Shown in pieces: positions 8,780 to 16,633 of a stretch of 51,338 nt of DNA. Under the pieces are notes generated by a model. It made no database searches, was not told the origin of the DNA, and saw nothing but the letters and a program-made list of their open reading frames with translations. The DNA is from Faecalicatena fissicatena (GTDB lineage Bacteria; Bacillota; Clostridia; Lachnospirales; Lachnospiraceae): positions 1-51,338 of the forward strand of contig LDAQ01000110.1 of NCBI GenBank assembly GCA_001028025.1, given 5' to 3'. Positions within the stretch are counted from its first letter, which is position 1; every line of letters begins with the position of its first letter. The position numbers were made by a program, and so were the translations under genes.

Positions 8780-9392
8780 CAGAGAAAAGTGGCTGGATTG
8801 GGCGGTTGAGCTGCAGAGCATCGCGCAGGGGGCTTTGTATTATTGTAAAGACAAATTTGATATCGAACGTTTTGAACGGATACGTGAAATTTCCGCGGAA
8901 ATGCTGAGTCTTCAGACGGAGATCCCGCTGGATAAGGTGAAGGATATCTTTTGCGATGAGAAGGGCTACCAGACTCCGAAGCTGGATACAAGGGCCGCAA
9001 TTTTTAAGGACGATAAGATTCTGCTTGTGCAGGAAGCAAACGGTACCTGGTCTCTGCCTGGAGGCTGGGTGGATGTAGGTCTGTCTGTGAAAGAAAATAT
9101 TGTGAAAGAGGTCAAAGAAGAAGCCGGGCTGGATGTGACGGCCGAGATGGTGATTGCTGTCCAGGACAGAGAAAAGCACAATCAGCCGCTCTATGTCTAC
9201 CGGGTATGCAAGATTTTCCTCCTCTGCAAAGTGACCGGCGGGCAGTTTGAGGAAAATCTGGAGACTGTGGACAGCAGGTATTTTGAAATAGATGAACTGC
9301 CAGTTCTGGCAGAGGAAAAGAATATAAAAGAGCAGATCATCATGTGCTTTGAGGCATATCATACACCGGGATGGAAAACTTATTTTGACTAA
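8772..9392 (+). CDS. NUDIX hydrolase with N-terminal NUDIX_N domain
   Basis: The first 70 residues match the small helical domain found in front of some clostridial Nudix hydrolases. A Nudix fold follows, with its box at 97-119 (GGWVDVGL, then KEVKEEAG). Two positions differ from the classical box: the E of GE is Leu and the R of RE is Lys; the core EE pair that binds metal is kept. It probably hydrolyses a nucleoside diphosphate derivative such as ADP-ribose. It overlaps the alcohol dehydrogenase gene by 8 bp. Confidence 0.87.
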   Translation: MNNREKWLDWAVELQSIAQGALYYCKDKFDIERFERIREISAEMLSLQTEIPLDKVKDIFCDEKGYQTPKLDTRAAIFKDDKILLVQEANGTWSLPGGWVDVGLSVKENIVKEVKEEAGLDVTAEMVIAVQDREKHNQPLYVYRVCKIFLLCKVTGGQFEENLETVDSRYFEIDELPVLAEEKNIKEQIIMCFEAYHTPGWKTYFD

Positions 9393-9478
9393 AGGACAGG
9401 AAAAGACGCTTGACGCTGCCAGGCGCATAAAAGCAGCGATCGGGATAGTGGAATGGGAGTAACACAGGAGGGAATGTG

Positions 9479-9976
9479 ATGGGCAAAGTAAGAAAAATTA
9501 TACTGTGGGTTTTAAGTGTATTGACTGGTGTGGGGATTGTGTTCAGCGGTATCTGTATCTGGCTGCAGAGTAAAAGGAACTCTTCTGTGTCCATAATCGG
9601 CGGCACAGATGGCCCCACCAGCGTATTTATTGCTGGAAATGCAAGGGATTTCACAACCTTATATATGGCAACGGTTTTACTGATTCTGGTGACTGCGTTT
9701 GCGTTCTGGCTGATGAGCGGGATCCCCCTGTGGGACAGAACAGAGGTATTCTTTACAATGGACATGAGAGAATTTTCCCGGGCTGAAAAGATTCTGAGCC
9801 GTCATAAGATTCCCTACAGGTCAAAGATTGTACGGCATACTACAAGGAATAATCAGATGCTGGGCAGAATCGGGGAAAATGAAAACTGTAATGCAACATA
9901 TGCAGTGTACACAGAAAAAAAGAATGCAGAGGAGGCAAGATACCATTTGAGTCAGGAAATGGGCCGTCAGGAATAA
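9479..9976 (+). CDS. Small membrane protein with IGG-GP motif and DUF2007-like tail
   Basis: The protein (165 aa) has membrane segments at about 8-29 and 60-80. Between them, at 37-53, is VSIIGGTDGPTSVFIAG, nearly the same as the motif in the protein at 5940-6941. The C-terminal 80 residues (SRAEKILSRHKIPYRSK, and YAVYTEKKNAEEARYHL) resemble the small DUF2007-type signal-transducing domain. AGGAGG ends 6 bp before the ATG at 9479. Its stop shares one base with the next start. Annotating it as a decarboxylase subunit because of the motif would be misleading. Confidence 0.78.
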   Translation: MGKVRKIILWVLSVLTGVGIVFSGICIWLQSKRNSSVSIIGGTDGPTSVFIAGNARDFTTLYMATVLLILVTAFAFWLMSGIPLWDRTEVFFTMDMREFSRAEKILSRHKIPYRSKIVRHTTRNNQMLGRIGENENCNATYAVYTEKKNAEEARYHLSQEMGRQE

Positions 9977-10593
9977 TGGGAACAGATAAAATATTAGCAG
10001 AAGAAATTGCATATGCAAGACAGGATGAGATGCCGGTTGAAAACCGGAATTATAAAGATGAGACAGTGACAGGTGCGGACATACATAAAGTGGAATTCAT
10101 GGCAGTAACGTTTGAAAGGTGCAGGTTTGTGGACTGCGATTTCTCGGGAGCAGGATTCTATCGCACGCAGATGGAAAAATGCGATTTTTCCAATTGTATA
10201 TTCAGCGGAAGTTATTGGAAAGATAGTAAGATCATCGAATGCAAAGGAAACGGCAGCAGGTTTGACCACGCTGTTTTAAAGAAAACTTGTTTTCTGGATA
10301 CGCAGCTTAACATGGCCAATTTCGGACAGAGCCTCTGGGAAGGCTGCACGGCGGAGATGTGCGGTTTCCGGGAGGCATTTTTCTCGGAGGTGAAGCTGAA
10401 AAAGACCGGATTTTCCAAATGTGATTTCACAAAAGTTGATTTTTTCAGGACACTGCTCAAAGGGATTGACTTTTCGGACAGTACAATTGAAAGCATTATG
10501 GTGTCGGATGGATACCGGGAAGTTTCAGGAATGAAGATTAATATGTTTCAGGCGGTGGAGATGGCAAAGCTGCTGGGCGTAAAGATTGTTTAA
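9976..10593 (+). CDS. Pentapeptide-repeat protein
   Basis: This 205-residue protein is dominated by tandem A(D/N)LXX-type units (CRFVDCDFSGAGF, KCDFSNCIFSG, KCDFTKVDFFR), which should fold into a right-handed quadrilateral beta helix. Such proteins include quinolone-protecting Qnr and McbG, but most have no known role, and nothing here shows gyrase binding. The start shares one base with the stop of the preceding membrane protein (TAATG), so the two are coupled. Confidence 0.88.
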   Translation: MGTDKILAEEIAYARQDEMPVENRNYKDETVTGADIHKVEFMAVTFERCRFVDCDFSGAGFYRTQMEKCDFSNCIFSGSYWKDSKIIECKGNGSRFDHAVLKKTCFLDTQLNMANFGQSLWEGCTAEMCGFREAFFSEVKLKKTGFSKCDFTKVDFFRTLLKGIDFSDSTIESIMVSDGYREVSGMKINMFQAVEMAKLLGVKIV

Positions 10594-10611
10594 CAGAGGA
10601 GCACAAAATAG

Positions 10612-11520
10612 ATGAAGATAGATCGACTAATTGGAATTTTATCCATCCTGCTCCAGCAGGAGAAGGTAACGGCCCCCTATCTGGCGGAAAGGTTCGAGGT
10701 ATCCAGGAGGACAATCAACCGGGATATCGAGGCACTGTGCCAGGCCGGCATACCGCTGGTGACAACACAGGGAAGCGGGGGAGGCATCTCCATTATGGAA
10801 GGTTACCGGATCGACAGGACGCTGCTTACTTCTTCGGATATGCAGGCCATACTGGCGGGGCTTCGGAGTCTGGACAGTGTAGCCGGAAGCAGCAGGTACC
10901 AGCAGCTGATGGACAAACTGTCCGTTGGCAATTCTTCCGTGCTGAAATCAAATCAGCATATCGTGATCGACCTGTCCTCCTGGTATAAGGTGTCGCTGGC
11001 GCCCAAAATAGAACTGATCCAGTCTGCGATCGACAGAAAAGAGAAGATACTCTTTGATTACTATGGCCCGGGCGGCGACAGCAGCAGGGAGATCGAGCCA
11101 TATCTGCTTGTCTTTCAGTGGGCCTCCTGGTATGTATGGGGATATTGCCTTGACAGAGAGGATTACCGGATGTTTAAGCTGAACCGGATGCTTGAGTTAA
11201 AAGCGGCAGGGGAGCGGTTTGCAGGGCGAAGCCTGCCCGAGTTCCGGATCGAGAACGAGGCGGTATTTCCCGCGCGGCTGCAGGTGAAAGCACTGCTTGA
11301 GCCGTCCATGAAGTGGCGGCTGATTGAAGAATATGGGATTGAAAGTTTTCAGGTGCAGCCTGACAAAAGACTGCTTTTCCAGTTTGGCTTCATGGACAAA
11401 GAAAGCGTGTTTGGATGGCTTCTGAGCTTTGGAGACAGGGCAGAGCTTCTGGAACCTGCCGGCCTGCGCGGTGAGATGCGGGAAATGCTTCAGCGCATGA
11501 CGGAAAAATATAAAGATTAA
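10612..11520 (+). CDS. YafY-type regulator (HTH plus WYL domain)
   Basis: The N-terminal 60 residues are a DeoR/HTH_11 winged helix (LAERFEVSRRTINRDIEAL). A WYL ligand-sensing domain covers about 130-220 (KILFDYYGPGG, then WASWYVWGYCLDREDYRMFKLNRM), followed by the WCX extension. WYL regulators bind small ligands or nucleic acid. The gene ends just before a perfect 16-bp dyad in the promoter of the GyrI/TfoX operon, which is the likeliest target. Confidence 0.9.
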   Translation: MKIDRLIGILSILLQQEKVTAPYLAERFEVSRRTINRDIEALCQAGIPLVTTQGSGGGISIMEGYRIDRTLLTSSDMQAILAGLRSLDSVAGSSRYQQLMDKLSVGNSSVLKSNQHIVIDLSSWYKVSLAPKIELIQSAIDRKEKILFDYYGPGGDSSREIEPYLLVFQWASWYVWGYCLDREDYRMFKLNRMLELKAAGERFAGRSLPEFRIENEAVFPARLQVKALLEPSMKWRLIEEYGIESFQVQPDKRLLFQFGFMDKESVFGWLLSFGDRAELLEPAGLRGEMREMLQRMTEKYKD

Positions 11521-11535
11521 TTTGTTCTCTAAATG

Positions 11536-11580
11536 TGACATATAGATGTCATGTTCTGTATGTTAAACTCTTATTATAAA
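11536..11580 (+). promoter_or_regulatory. Operator dyad and candidate promoter of the GyrI operon
   Basis: TGACAT at 11536-11541 and ATGTCA at 11546-11551 form a perfect dyad with a 4-bp spacer. It abuts a possible promoter, TGTTCT at 11552-11557 and TATAAA at 11575-11580 with 17 bp between. The position suggests control by the adjacent WYL protein. That link is inference. Confidence 0.5.
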
Positions 11581-11654
11581 AAATAGTAAGGCTCGAAAAC
11601 ACCTTGCCAACTATTTTTCATGCATCGCACGTAAGTGACCAAAGGACGGTCACT
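11577..11654 (+). promoter_or_regulatory. Two leader hairpins before the GyrI operon
   Basis: The first pairs AAAAATAGT with ACTATTTTT (11577-11618) and ends in a T-run, so it could act as an attenuator. The second pairs AGTGACC 11634-11640 with GGTCACT 11648-11654. They lie between the proposed promoter and the ribosome site at 11681. No known riboswitch consensus was recognised. Confidence 0.4.
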
Positions 11655-11694
11655 AAGTGCTCATAGCTATAAAAAAAGAAAGAGGGAAATGAAA

Positions 11695-12150
11695 ATGGAA
11701 TATGAAATCTTATATATGGAAGAAAAGAAAGCAGCAGGACTGGCTGCCAGAACGAACAATACGTCTCCTGATATGGGAGCCGTGATCGGAGGGCTCTGGC
11801 AGCGTTTTTATGGGGAGGGCATCTATGAGATGATCCCGGGGAAGGTAAATGACAAGGCTCTGGGAATTTATTCGGAGTATTCGGAAGATGAAAAAGGAGA
11901 TTATACTATAACAGTGGCATGTGAAACAGACGGAAATGGTGAATTACCGGAAGGAACTTTGGTTACCGTGATTCCGGCAGGAAAATACGCCAGATTCATT
12001 GTAAAAGGAGATCTGCACGAGGCGGTGGCACAATTCTGGCAGCAGCTATGGGACATGGATTTGCCCAGAACATATGTGTGCGATTATGAGGAATACCAGA
12101 ACAGCGATATGGAGCAGGCGGAAATTCATATGTATATAGGAGTGAAATAA
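11695..12150 (+). CDS. GyrI-like effector-binding domain protein
   Basis: This protein of about 150 residues consists of a single GyrI/AraC-type effector-binding domain (MEYEILYMEEKKAAG at the start, GLWQRFYGEGI, and VIPAGKYARFIVKGD near the end) with no DNA-binding domain. Stand-alone forms bind or hydrolyse small hydrophobic molecules. I chose the ATG at 11695 because AGAGGG at 11681-11686 is 8 bp away; the ATG at 11689 is too close. TfoX and a second GyrI-type protein follow directly, forming a three-gene operon. Confidence 0.8.
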   Translation: MEYEILYMEEKKAAGLAARTNNTSPDMGAVIGGLWQRFYGEGIYEMIPGKVNDKALGIYSEYSEDEKGDYTITVACETDGNGELPEGTLVTVIPAGKYARFIVKGDLHEAVAQFWQQLWDMDLPRTYVCDYEEYQNSDMEQAEIHMYIGVK

Positions 12151-12492
12151 ATGGCATCCAGTTTAGAATATGTAAAGTATGTGACCGGACAGCTGGACCA
12201 AGCTGGCAGTATCACCTATAAGAAACTGTTCGGCGAGTACGGGCTCTGGCGGGACGGCAAATTTTTTGGAACAGTGGAGGACAACCAGTTTTATGTGAAA
12301 ATGACCCGGGCAGGGCATGAGATGCTGCCGGATGCAGAGCCGGCTGCCCCTCACGGCGGGACTCCGGGAATGTATCTGGTGGAAGAGCTGGAAGATACAC
12401 TGTTTTTAAAAGAGCTGGTCGAGAGAACCTGTGAGGAACTGCCCGAACCAAAGAAAAAAACGGCGGGAAAGAAGGCAAAGAAAAATGGATAA
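12151..12492 (+). CDS. TfoX N-terminal domain protein
   Basis: The 113-residue protein matches the TfoX/Sxy N-terminal domain (TYKKLFGEYGLWRDGKFFG, and DNQFYVKMT), with a Lys-rich tail. In gammaproteobacteria this domain is part of a competence regulator, but stand-alone forms in Firmicutes have no known role. It starts right after the preceding stop and its end overlaps the next gene by 8 bp. Confidence 0.85.
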   Translation: MASSLEYVKYVTGQLDQAGSITYKKLFGEYGLWRDGKFFGTVEDNQFYVKMTRAGHEMLPDAEPAAPHGGTPGMYLVEELEDTLFLKELVERTCEELPEPKKKTAGKKAKKNG

Positions 12493-13126
12493 AGTAGATT
12501 ACAAAAAAACAGACAAAGAATTGTATTTTCCAAAGAAAACTCCGTCGGTTATCGAGATACCGGAAATGGTCTTCATAATGACGGATGGGAGAGGAAATCC
12601 GAACACATCAGAAAGCTATGCCCAGGCAATGGAGATCATGTACGGCCTTTCTTATACGATCAAGATGAGCAAAATGAAAGGAAATCAGCCGGCAGGTTAT
12701 TTTGAATATGTGGTGCCGCCGCTGGAAGGTTTTTGGAGTGTGGAAGGAACGGAATTCGATGGACTGAATATCACGGACAAAGACAAGTTCTGCTGGACCT
12801 CTATGATACGCCAGCCGGAATTTGTGACAGAGGAAGTTTTTGAATGGGCCAAAGAAGAGCTGAGAAAGAAGAAGCCGGAACTGGACTTTTCCGCAACCAG
12901 GCTGGAGCGGTTCACAGAGGGCCTGTGCTGCCAGGTTATGCACCTGGGTCCTTATGATGATGAGCCGGCTACGATCATGAAGCTGGAAGAATATATCCGG
13001 GACAACGGATATATGACTGATATTACGGATGAGAGGCGGCATCATGAGATCTATCTGGGGGATCCCAGAAAGACAAAACCGGAAAACTTAAAGACAGTGA
13101 TCCGGCATCCGATCAGGAAAATATAG
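12485..13126 (+). CDS. GyrI-like small-molecule-binding protein
   Basis: This protein (213 aa) resembles the larger GyrI-like family: it opens with DYKKTDKELYFPKKTP, then has PEMVFIMTDGRGNPN, the aromatic YFEYVVPPLEGFW region, and CCQVMHLGPYDDEP near the end. Some members hydrolyse cyclopropanoid or other reactive small molecules. The ATG at 12485 starts inside the TfoX coding region, a coupled arrangement. Another in-frame ATG at 12431 would overlap TfoX by 62 bp and is less likely. Confidence 0.82.
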   Translation: MDKVDYKKTDKELYFPKKTPSVIEIPEMVFIMTDGRGNPNTSESYAQAMEIMYGLSYTIKMSKMKGNQPAGYFEYVVPPLEGFWSVEGTEFDGLNITDKDKFCWTSMIRQPEFVTEEVFEWAKEELRKKKPELDFSATRLERFTEGLCCQVMHLGPYDDEPATIMKLEEYIRDNGYMTDITDERRHHEIYLGDPRKTKPENLKTVIRHPIRKI

Positions 13127-13232
13127 GAAAAAATTTTAAAACTTATAAGCAGATAATCATTTTTGAGTACACCTTGAAAACAGCAAAGATACGGCGATAG
13201 ACTGGCGTTCATTTAGACTGCCTTCTAGTTTT

Positions 13233-13288
13233 GGGGACAGGACAAAATGCCCCAAATTCCTTGACAAATCAGGAAATGTGAGTAAAAT
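13233..13288 (+). promoter_or_regulatory. Candidate promoter with nearby dyad, upstream of a small unit
   Basis: TTGACA at 13261-13266 is consensus and TAAAAT at 13283-13288 lies 16 bp away. Just before it, TTTTGGGG and CCCCAAA (about 13233-13258) form a dyad. The unit it would drive has only a short open frame and a terminator at 13523-13560. Confidence 0.5.
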
Positions 13289-13339
13289 AAGACAAAACAG
13301 GAGTAACTAACACGCACACGAATGATTGGAGTTTTAGTG

Positions 13340-13456
13340 ATGAAAGCAAAACATAACAGTCTTGACATCATGAATCAGTTTAATCAGACTCTGCCGCTTG
13401 CTGACAGCGTTGTTTTTGTGCCGTGCGTTCCAAGTCCCCTTGGGGTATGCGCATAG
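13340..13456 (+). CDS. Possible small protein of 38 residues
   Basis: An ATG at 13340 lies 8 bp after TTGGAG and opens a 38-codon frame (MKAKHNSLDIMNQFNQ at the start, VPSPLGVCA at the end). I recognise no family. It lies between a good promoter (13261) and a good terminator (13523-13560), so the region is probably transcribed. It could be a real small protein, a remnant of a mobile gene, or chance within a non-coding RNA. Confidence 0.3.
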   Translation: MKAKHNSLDIMNQFNQTLPLADSVVFVPCVPSPLGVCA

Positions 13457-13522
13457 TATAAAAATGAATAATGACAGTAAAGAGGATATCGTTGTGCTGA
13501 TCGTTTGATATGGATAGAATGC

Positions 13523-13560
13523 AAAGGATGGAGGTATGGCTATATGCTTCCATCCTTTTT
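13523..13560 (+). terminator. Intrinsic terminator of the small unit
   Basis: AAGGATGGA pairs with TCCATCCTT and is followed by a run of T. The shape is textbook. It closes the small unit starting near 13261. Confidence 0.75.
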
Positions 13561-13660
13561 CTGTGGAGGGCCTGTGGGAAACCGGAGATGTTTCCGGGGC
13601 ATGAAAGCTCACAGTTAAGCTATTGAACGGGAGAGACGGAAAGTATCCGGCTCTCCTTTT
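13561..13660 (+). promoter_or_regulatory. Structured leader region upstream of proB
   Basis: CTGTG 13561-13565 pairs with CACAG 13610-13614 and encloses GGAAAC/GTTTCC (13577-13595). A second hairpin follows, GGAGAG 13630-13635 with CTCTCC 13651-13656, ending in TTTT. The order, structured domain then terminator-like hairpin then gene, suggests transcription attenuation of proBA. I did not find a T-box sequence, and it matches no riboswitch I know. Confidence 0.4.
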
Positions 13661-13753
13661 ATCATCCTGAAAATGTATCGGCAAATCCCAAAAGGCATTC
13701 CGTAAAGTGTGTCCCGGAGGGAACCAAAAGGAAGATGAGGAAGGTTAAACATT

Positions 13754-14752
13754 ATGGATAGAAAAGAGATTCTGCAGAATAAGAAAAGAGTAGTAATAAA
13801 AGTAGGGACGACTACGATTACGTATGACGAGACTGGAAATATTAATCTGGATAAGCTGGAAAAGTTCGTAAGGATACTGATTAATCTGCGCAACAAAGGA
13901 AGGGAGGTAATCGTGGTATCTTCCGGGGCTGTGGGAATCGGAAGAAATGTGCTGGGACTTCAGCAGAAACCAGAGACCGAAGCTGCCAAGCAGGCATGTG
14001 CGGCGGTCGGACAGGGAAGACTTATGATGATCTATGAAAAATTGTTTAACGAATACAGCCAGCTGACAGCACAGGTTCTTTTAACAAAGGAATCCATCAC
14101 AAATGAGGAGTGCCGCAAGAATGCCCGCCAGACCTTCGATGAGCTGTTCCGCATGAAGGTGGTTCCGATTGTAAATGAAAATGATGCCATATCTGTGGAT
14201 GAACTTTCATATGGTAACTTTGGAGACAATGACACGCTTGCGGCATATGTGGCAAGACTGGTGGATGCGGATCTGCTGATCCTGATGTCCGATATAGACG
14301 GTCTTTACACAGATGATCCAAAGAAAAATCCAAATGCCAGATTTATCCATACGGTGGTAGGCATTGATGAACAGCTGGAACAAATGGCGAAAGGAGCTTC
14401 CAGCGATATGGGAACAGGCGGAATGGCCACGAAGATCGGTGCTGCAAAGATTGCGACAGCATCCGGTGCAGACATGGTGATCGCCAACGGTAAAAATATT
14501 TATGCCATCAACGACATTATGGCGGGCAAAAAGATTGGCACTTTATTTTTATCAAGAGAGCATGGGATCGAATTGGAGAATGAACTGGCCCCGGAACGGG
14601 CACAATACCGCAGGCAGGTAAAAAAACAAAAAAAAGATAACCAGAGAGAAGACGAGACAAAACCACAGTATCGTATGGAACAGGAAACAATGGGAGTATC
14701 AATGAATCTGATAGGAGGCAGTTATGGGCAGTTATATGGAAACATTGGGTAA
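13754..14752 (+). CDS. proB: Glutamate 5-kinase
   Basis: ProB phosphorylates glutamate, the first step of proline synthesis. The amino-acid kinase domain spans 10-265, with VIKVGTTTIT, VSSGAVGIG, NENDAIS, SDIDGLYTDDP and GTGGMATKIGAAKIA all intact. After GTLF at 262-265 the PUA domain of longer homologues is missing. In its place is a tail of about 65 residues, charged and then ending in MNLIGGSYGQLYGNIG, which is read through the proA ribosome site and start region (29 bp overlap). That tail is unusual and may be non-conserved or reflect a lost earlier stop. Confidence 0.92.
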   Translation: MDRKEILQNKKRVVIKVGTTTITYDETGNINLDKLEKFVRILINLRNKGREVIVVSSGAVGIGRNVLGLQQKPETEAAKQACAAVGQGRLMMIYEKLFNEYSQLTAQVLLTKESITNEECRKNARQTFDELFRMKVVPIVNENDAISVDELSYGNFGDNDTLAAYVARLVDADLLILMSDIDGLYTDDPKKNPNARFIHTVVGIDEQLEQMAKGASSDMGTGGMATKIGAAKIATASGADMVIANGKNIYAINDIMAGKKIGTLFLSREHGIELENELAPERAQYRRQVKKQKKDNQREDETKPQYRMEQETMGVSMNLIGGSYGQLYGNIG

Positions 14753-15974
14753 CAGGGCAAAAACAGCATCCCGGGAGGCGGCGTCACTGGGTACGCAGGA
14801 GAAGAACCGCGGCCTTCTGTCTGTAGCCGAAGAGTTATGCCAGCAGACAGAGCGGATATTAGAGGAAAATGAAAGAGATGTCGCAGCGGCGGAAGAAAAC
14901 GGTATGAAAAGTTCTCTGATTGACAGGCTGCGCCTGACAGAACAGAGAATTCAGGATATGGCGGAAGGACTGAGACAGATTGCGCAGCTTGAAGATCCTG
15001 TAGGGGAAGTGCTGTCTATGAAAAACAGGCCGAATGGCCTTAGGATAGGGAAAAAGAGAGTACCGCTCGGCGTAATCGGGATTATCTATGAATCCCGGCC
15101 AAATGTAACGGCAGATGCATTCGGACTGTGTTTTAAAACGGGGAATGCAGTTATACTGCGGGGAGGCAGCGATGCGATTAACTCCAACAAGGCAATTGTG
15201 CATGCCGTGAAGGAAGGCCTCAGAAAAGCAAAACTTGCTCAGGATCTGATTCTGCTTGTAGAAGATACCGGGCGGGAGACCGTGTATGAGATGATGAAGC
15301 TGCATGGATATATTGATGTGCTGATACCAAGAGGCGGGGCGGGGCTGATCTCCAGCGTGATCCAGAACAGTACCGTGCCCGTGATCGAGACAGGTACCGG
15401 TAATTGCCATATCTATGTAGATGAGTGTGCGGATCTGAACATGGCGGCAGACATCATCGAGAATGCAAAGACACAGCGGATGGGCGTATGCAATGCCTGC
15501 GAATCACTGGTGATACATGAGCATGCGGCAGCCCAGGCAATCCCTATGATAGTGAGCCGCCTGAAAATGCACGATGTAGAGATCAGAGGAGATGAGAAGG
15601 CCTGCGGGTACAGTGAGGATATCGTACCGGCAACGGAAGACGACTGGGGAACGGAGTATCTGGACGCAGTGATATCCATAAAAGTGGCAGATTCTCTGGA
15701 TGCAGCTATCCGGCATATTAATACTTATAATACGGGCCATTCCGAATCTATTATAACCGAGAACTATGACAATGCGCTCCGCTTCCAGGATGAGATTGAT
15801 GCCGCGGCGGTCTATGTGAACGCCTCCACCAGATTTACGGATGGGTTTGAGTTCGGTTTTGGTGCGGAGATTGGTATCAGTACACAGAAACTGCATGCAC
15901 GGGGACCTATGGGGCTGGAAGCGCTGACTACGACAAAATATATCATATTTGGGAATGGGCAGACCAGAAAATAA
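14724..15974 (+). CDS. proA: Gamma-glutamyl phosphate reductase
   Basis: This NADPH-dependent aldehyde dehydrogenase-family enzyme makes glutamate-5-semialdehyde from the ProB product. Length (416 aa) is standard. The nucleophilic cysteine lies in GVCNACESLVIH, and the GFEFGFGAEIGISTQKLHARGPMG region is typical. GGAGG at 14714-14718 supports the start, which lies inside the proB frame. Element E3 begins 15 bp after its stop. Confidence 0.95.
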   Translation: MGSYMETLGNRAKTASREAASLGTQEKNRGLLSVAEELCQQTERILEENERDVAAAEENGMKSSLIDRLRLTEQRIQDMAEGLRQIAQLEDPVGEVLSMKNRPNGLRIGKKRVPLGVIGIIYESRPNVTADAFGLCFKTGNAVILRGGSDAINSNKAIVHAVKEGLRKAKLAQDLILLVEDTGRETVYEMMKLHGYIDVLIPRGGAGLISSVIQNSTVPVIETGTGNCHIYVDECADLNMAADIIENAKTQRMGVCNACESLVIHEHAAAQAIPMIVSRLKMHDVEIRGDEKACGYSEDIVPATEDDWGTEYLDAVISIKVADSLDAAIRHINTYNTGHSESIITENYDNALRFQDEIDAAAVYVNASTRFTDGFEFGFGAEIGISTQKLHARGPMGLEALTTTKYIIFGNGQTRK

Positions 15975-15988
15975 AGGCTGTGGAGGAT

Positions 15989-16350
15989 GGGGACGCTAAG
16001 AAACCGTGAAGCATGACCCCTGCCGGGAGCATATCTGCCATTTTAAAAATCCGCTCCGTTTACGTAAGAGGCCCTAAAGGAAGAAACATAGAAAATAGCG
16101 GTCCAGCGGCATGCACCCCGAAATTTGATAATTTCGGGGCTTAGGCCGCTTCAGAATTTGCCGTGATACGACAAATTCTGCCCACTATTTTCTATGTTTC
16201 TTCCTTAAGGGCCTCTAGCGTAAACTCTAGGACTTTTAAAATGGCAGATATGCTCCCGGCAGGGGTCATGCTTCACGGTTTCTTAGCTGGTACATCCGGC
16301 CGGCAGGAATAGTTCATTTACTGGGGGACTCTGAATCGTGGCAGCGTATG
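15989..16350 (+). repeat. Dispersed hairpin element E3 (complete)
   Basis: The head GGGGACGC at 15989-15996 lies 15 bp after the proA stop. The hairpin spans 15995-16287. At its tip, AGCGGC 16105-16110 pairs with GCCGCT 16145-16150, the internal loop is ATGCA/CTTAG, and CCCCGAAATT 16116-16125 pairs with 16130-16139. A second hairpin follows, CAGAATTTG 16152-16160 with 16172-16180. The tail reads GCTGGTACATCCGGCCGGCA, then GGGGGACTC near 16333. The arms show internal imperfect bulges but pair over most of their length. Confidence 0.85.
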
Positions 16351-16436
16351 AATTCGCTTGATGGAACTTAAAGGTTACAGTAAATGGTTAATTGTATAAC
16401 AGTTGTGTTTTGCAAATACAGAAAGTAAAATAATTT

Positions 16437-16516
16437 ATGAATAACACTTGCATAATATACATTTTAGACGTATAATTATGCAAGTGTTATTCATATTCAT
16501 GGTGAGAATGTATACT
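16437..16516 (+). promoter_or_regulatory. Long inverted repeat with ARG-box-like sites before argC
   Basis: A perfect 20-bp inverted repeat (16437-16456 and 16475-16494) has an 18-nt spacer. It contains TGAATA and TATTCA ends and TGCATAATATACAT, which resemble arginine-repressor boxes. A perfect TATACT lies at 16511-16516. It could be an ArgR/AhrC operator, an upstream terminator, or both. No argR gene is in the window. Confidence 0.5.
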
Positions 16517-16571
16517 ACAGCACAGCGTTTTACTGTCGGCATGTATTTGCTATGAGAAATCGGGCAAACTC

Positions 16572-16600
16572 TTTACTTCATTGTTAAAGTAGTATATGAT
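16572..16600 (+). promoter_or_regulatory. Candidate argC operon promoter
   Basis: TTTACT at 16572-16577 and TATGAT at 16595-16600 have 17 bp spacing and lie 34 bp before the argC start. Confidence 0.5.
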
Positions 16601-16633
16601 TATGAACTAGAAGCGGGAAAGGAAGTTATACAT

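Noticed and set aside
13561..13753. T-box riboswitch for proBA
   Set aside because: The conserved T-box bases are absent; only GGAGGGAACC at 13716 is faintly similar.
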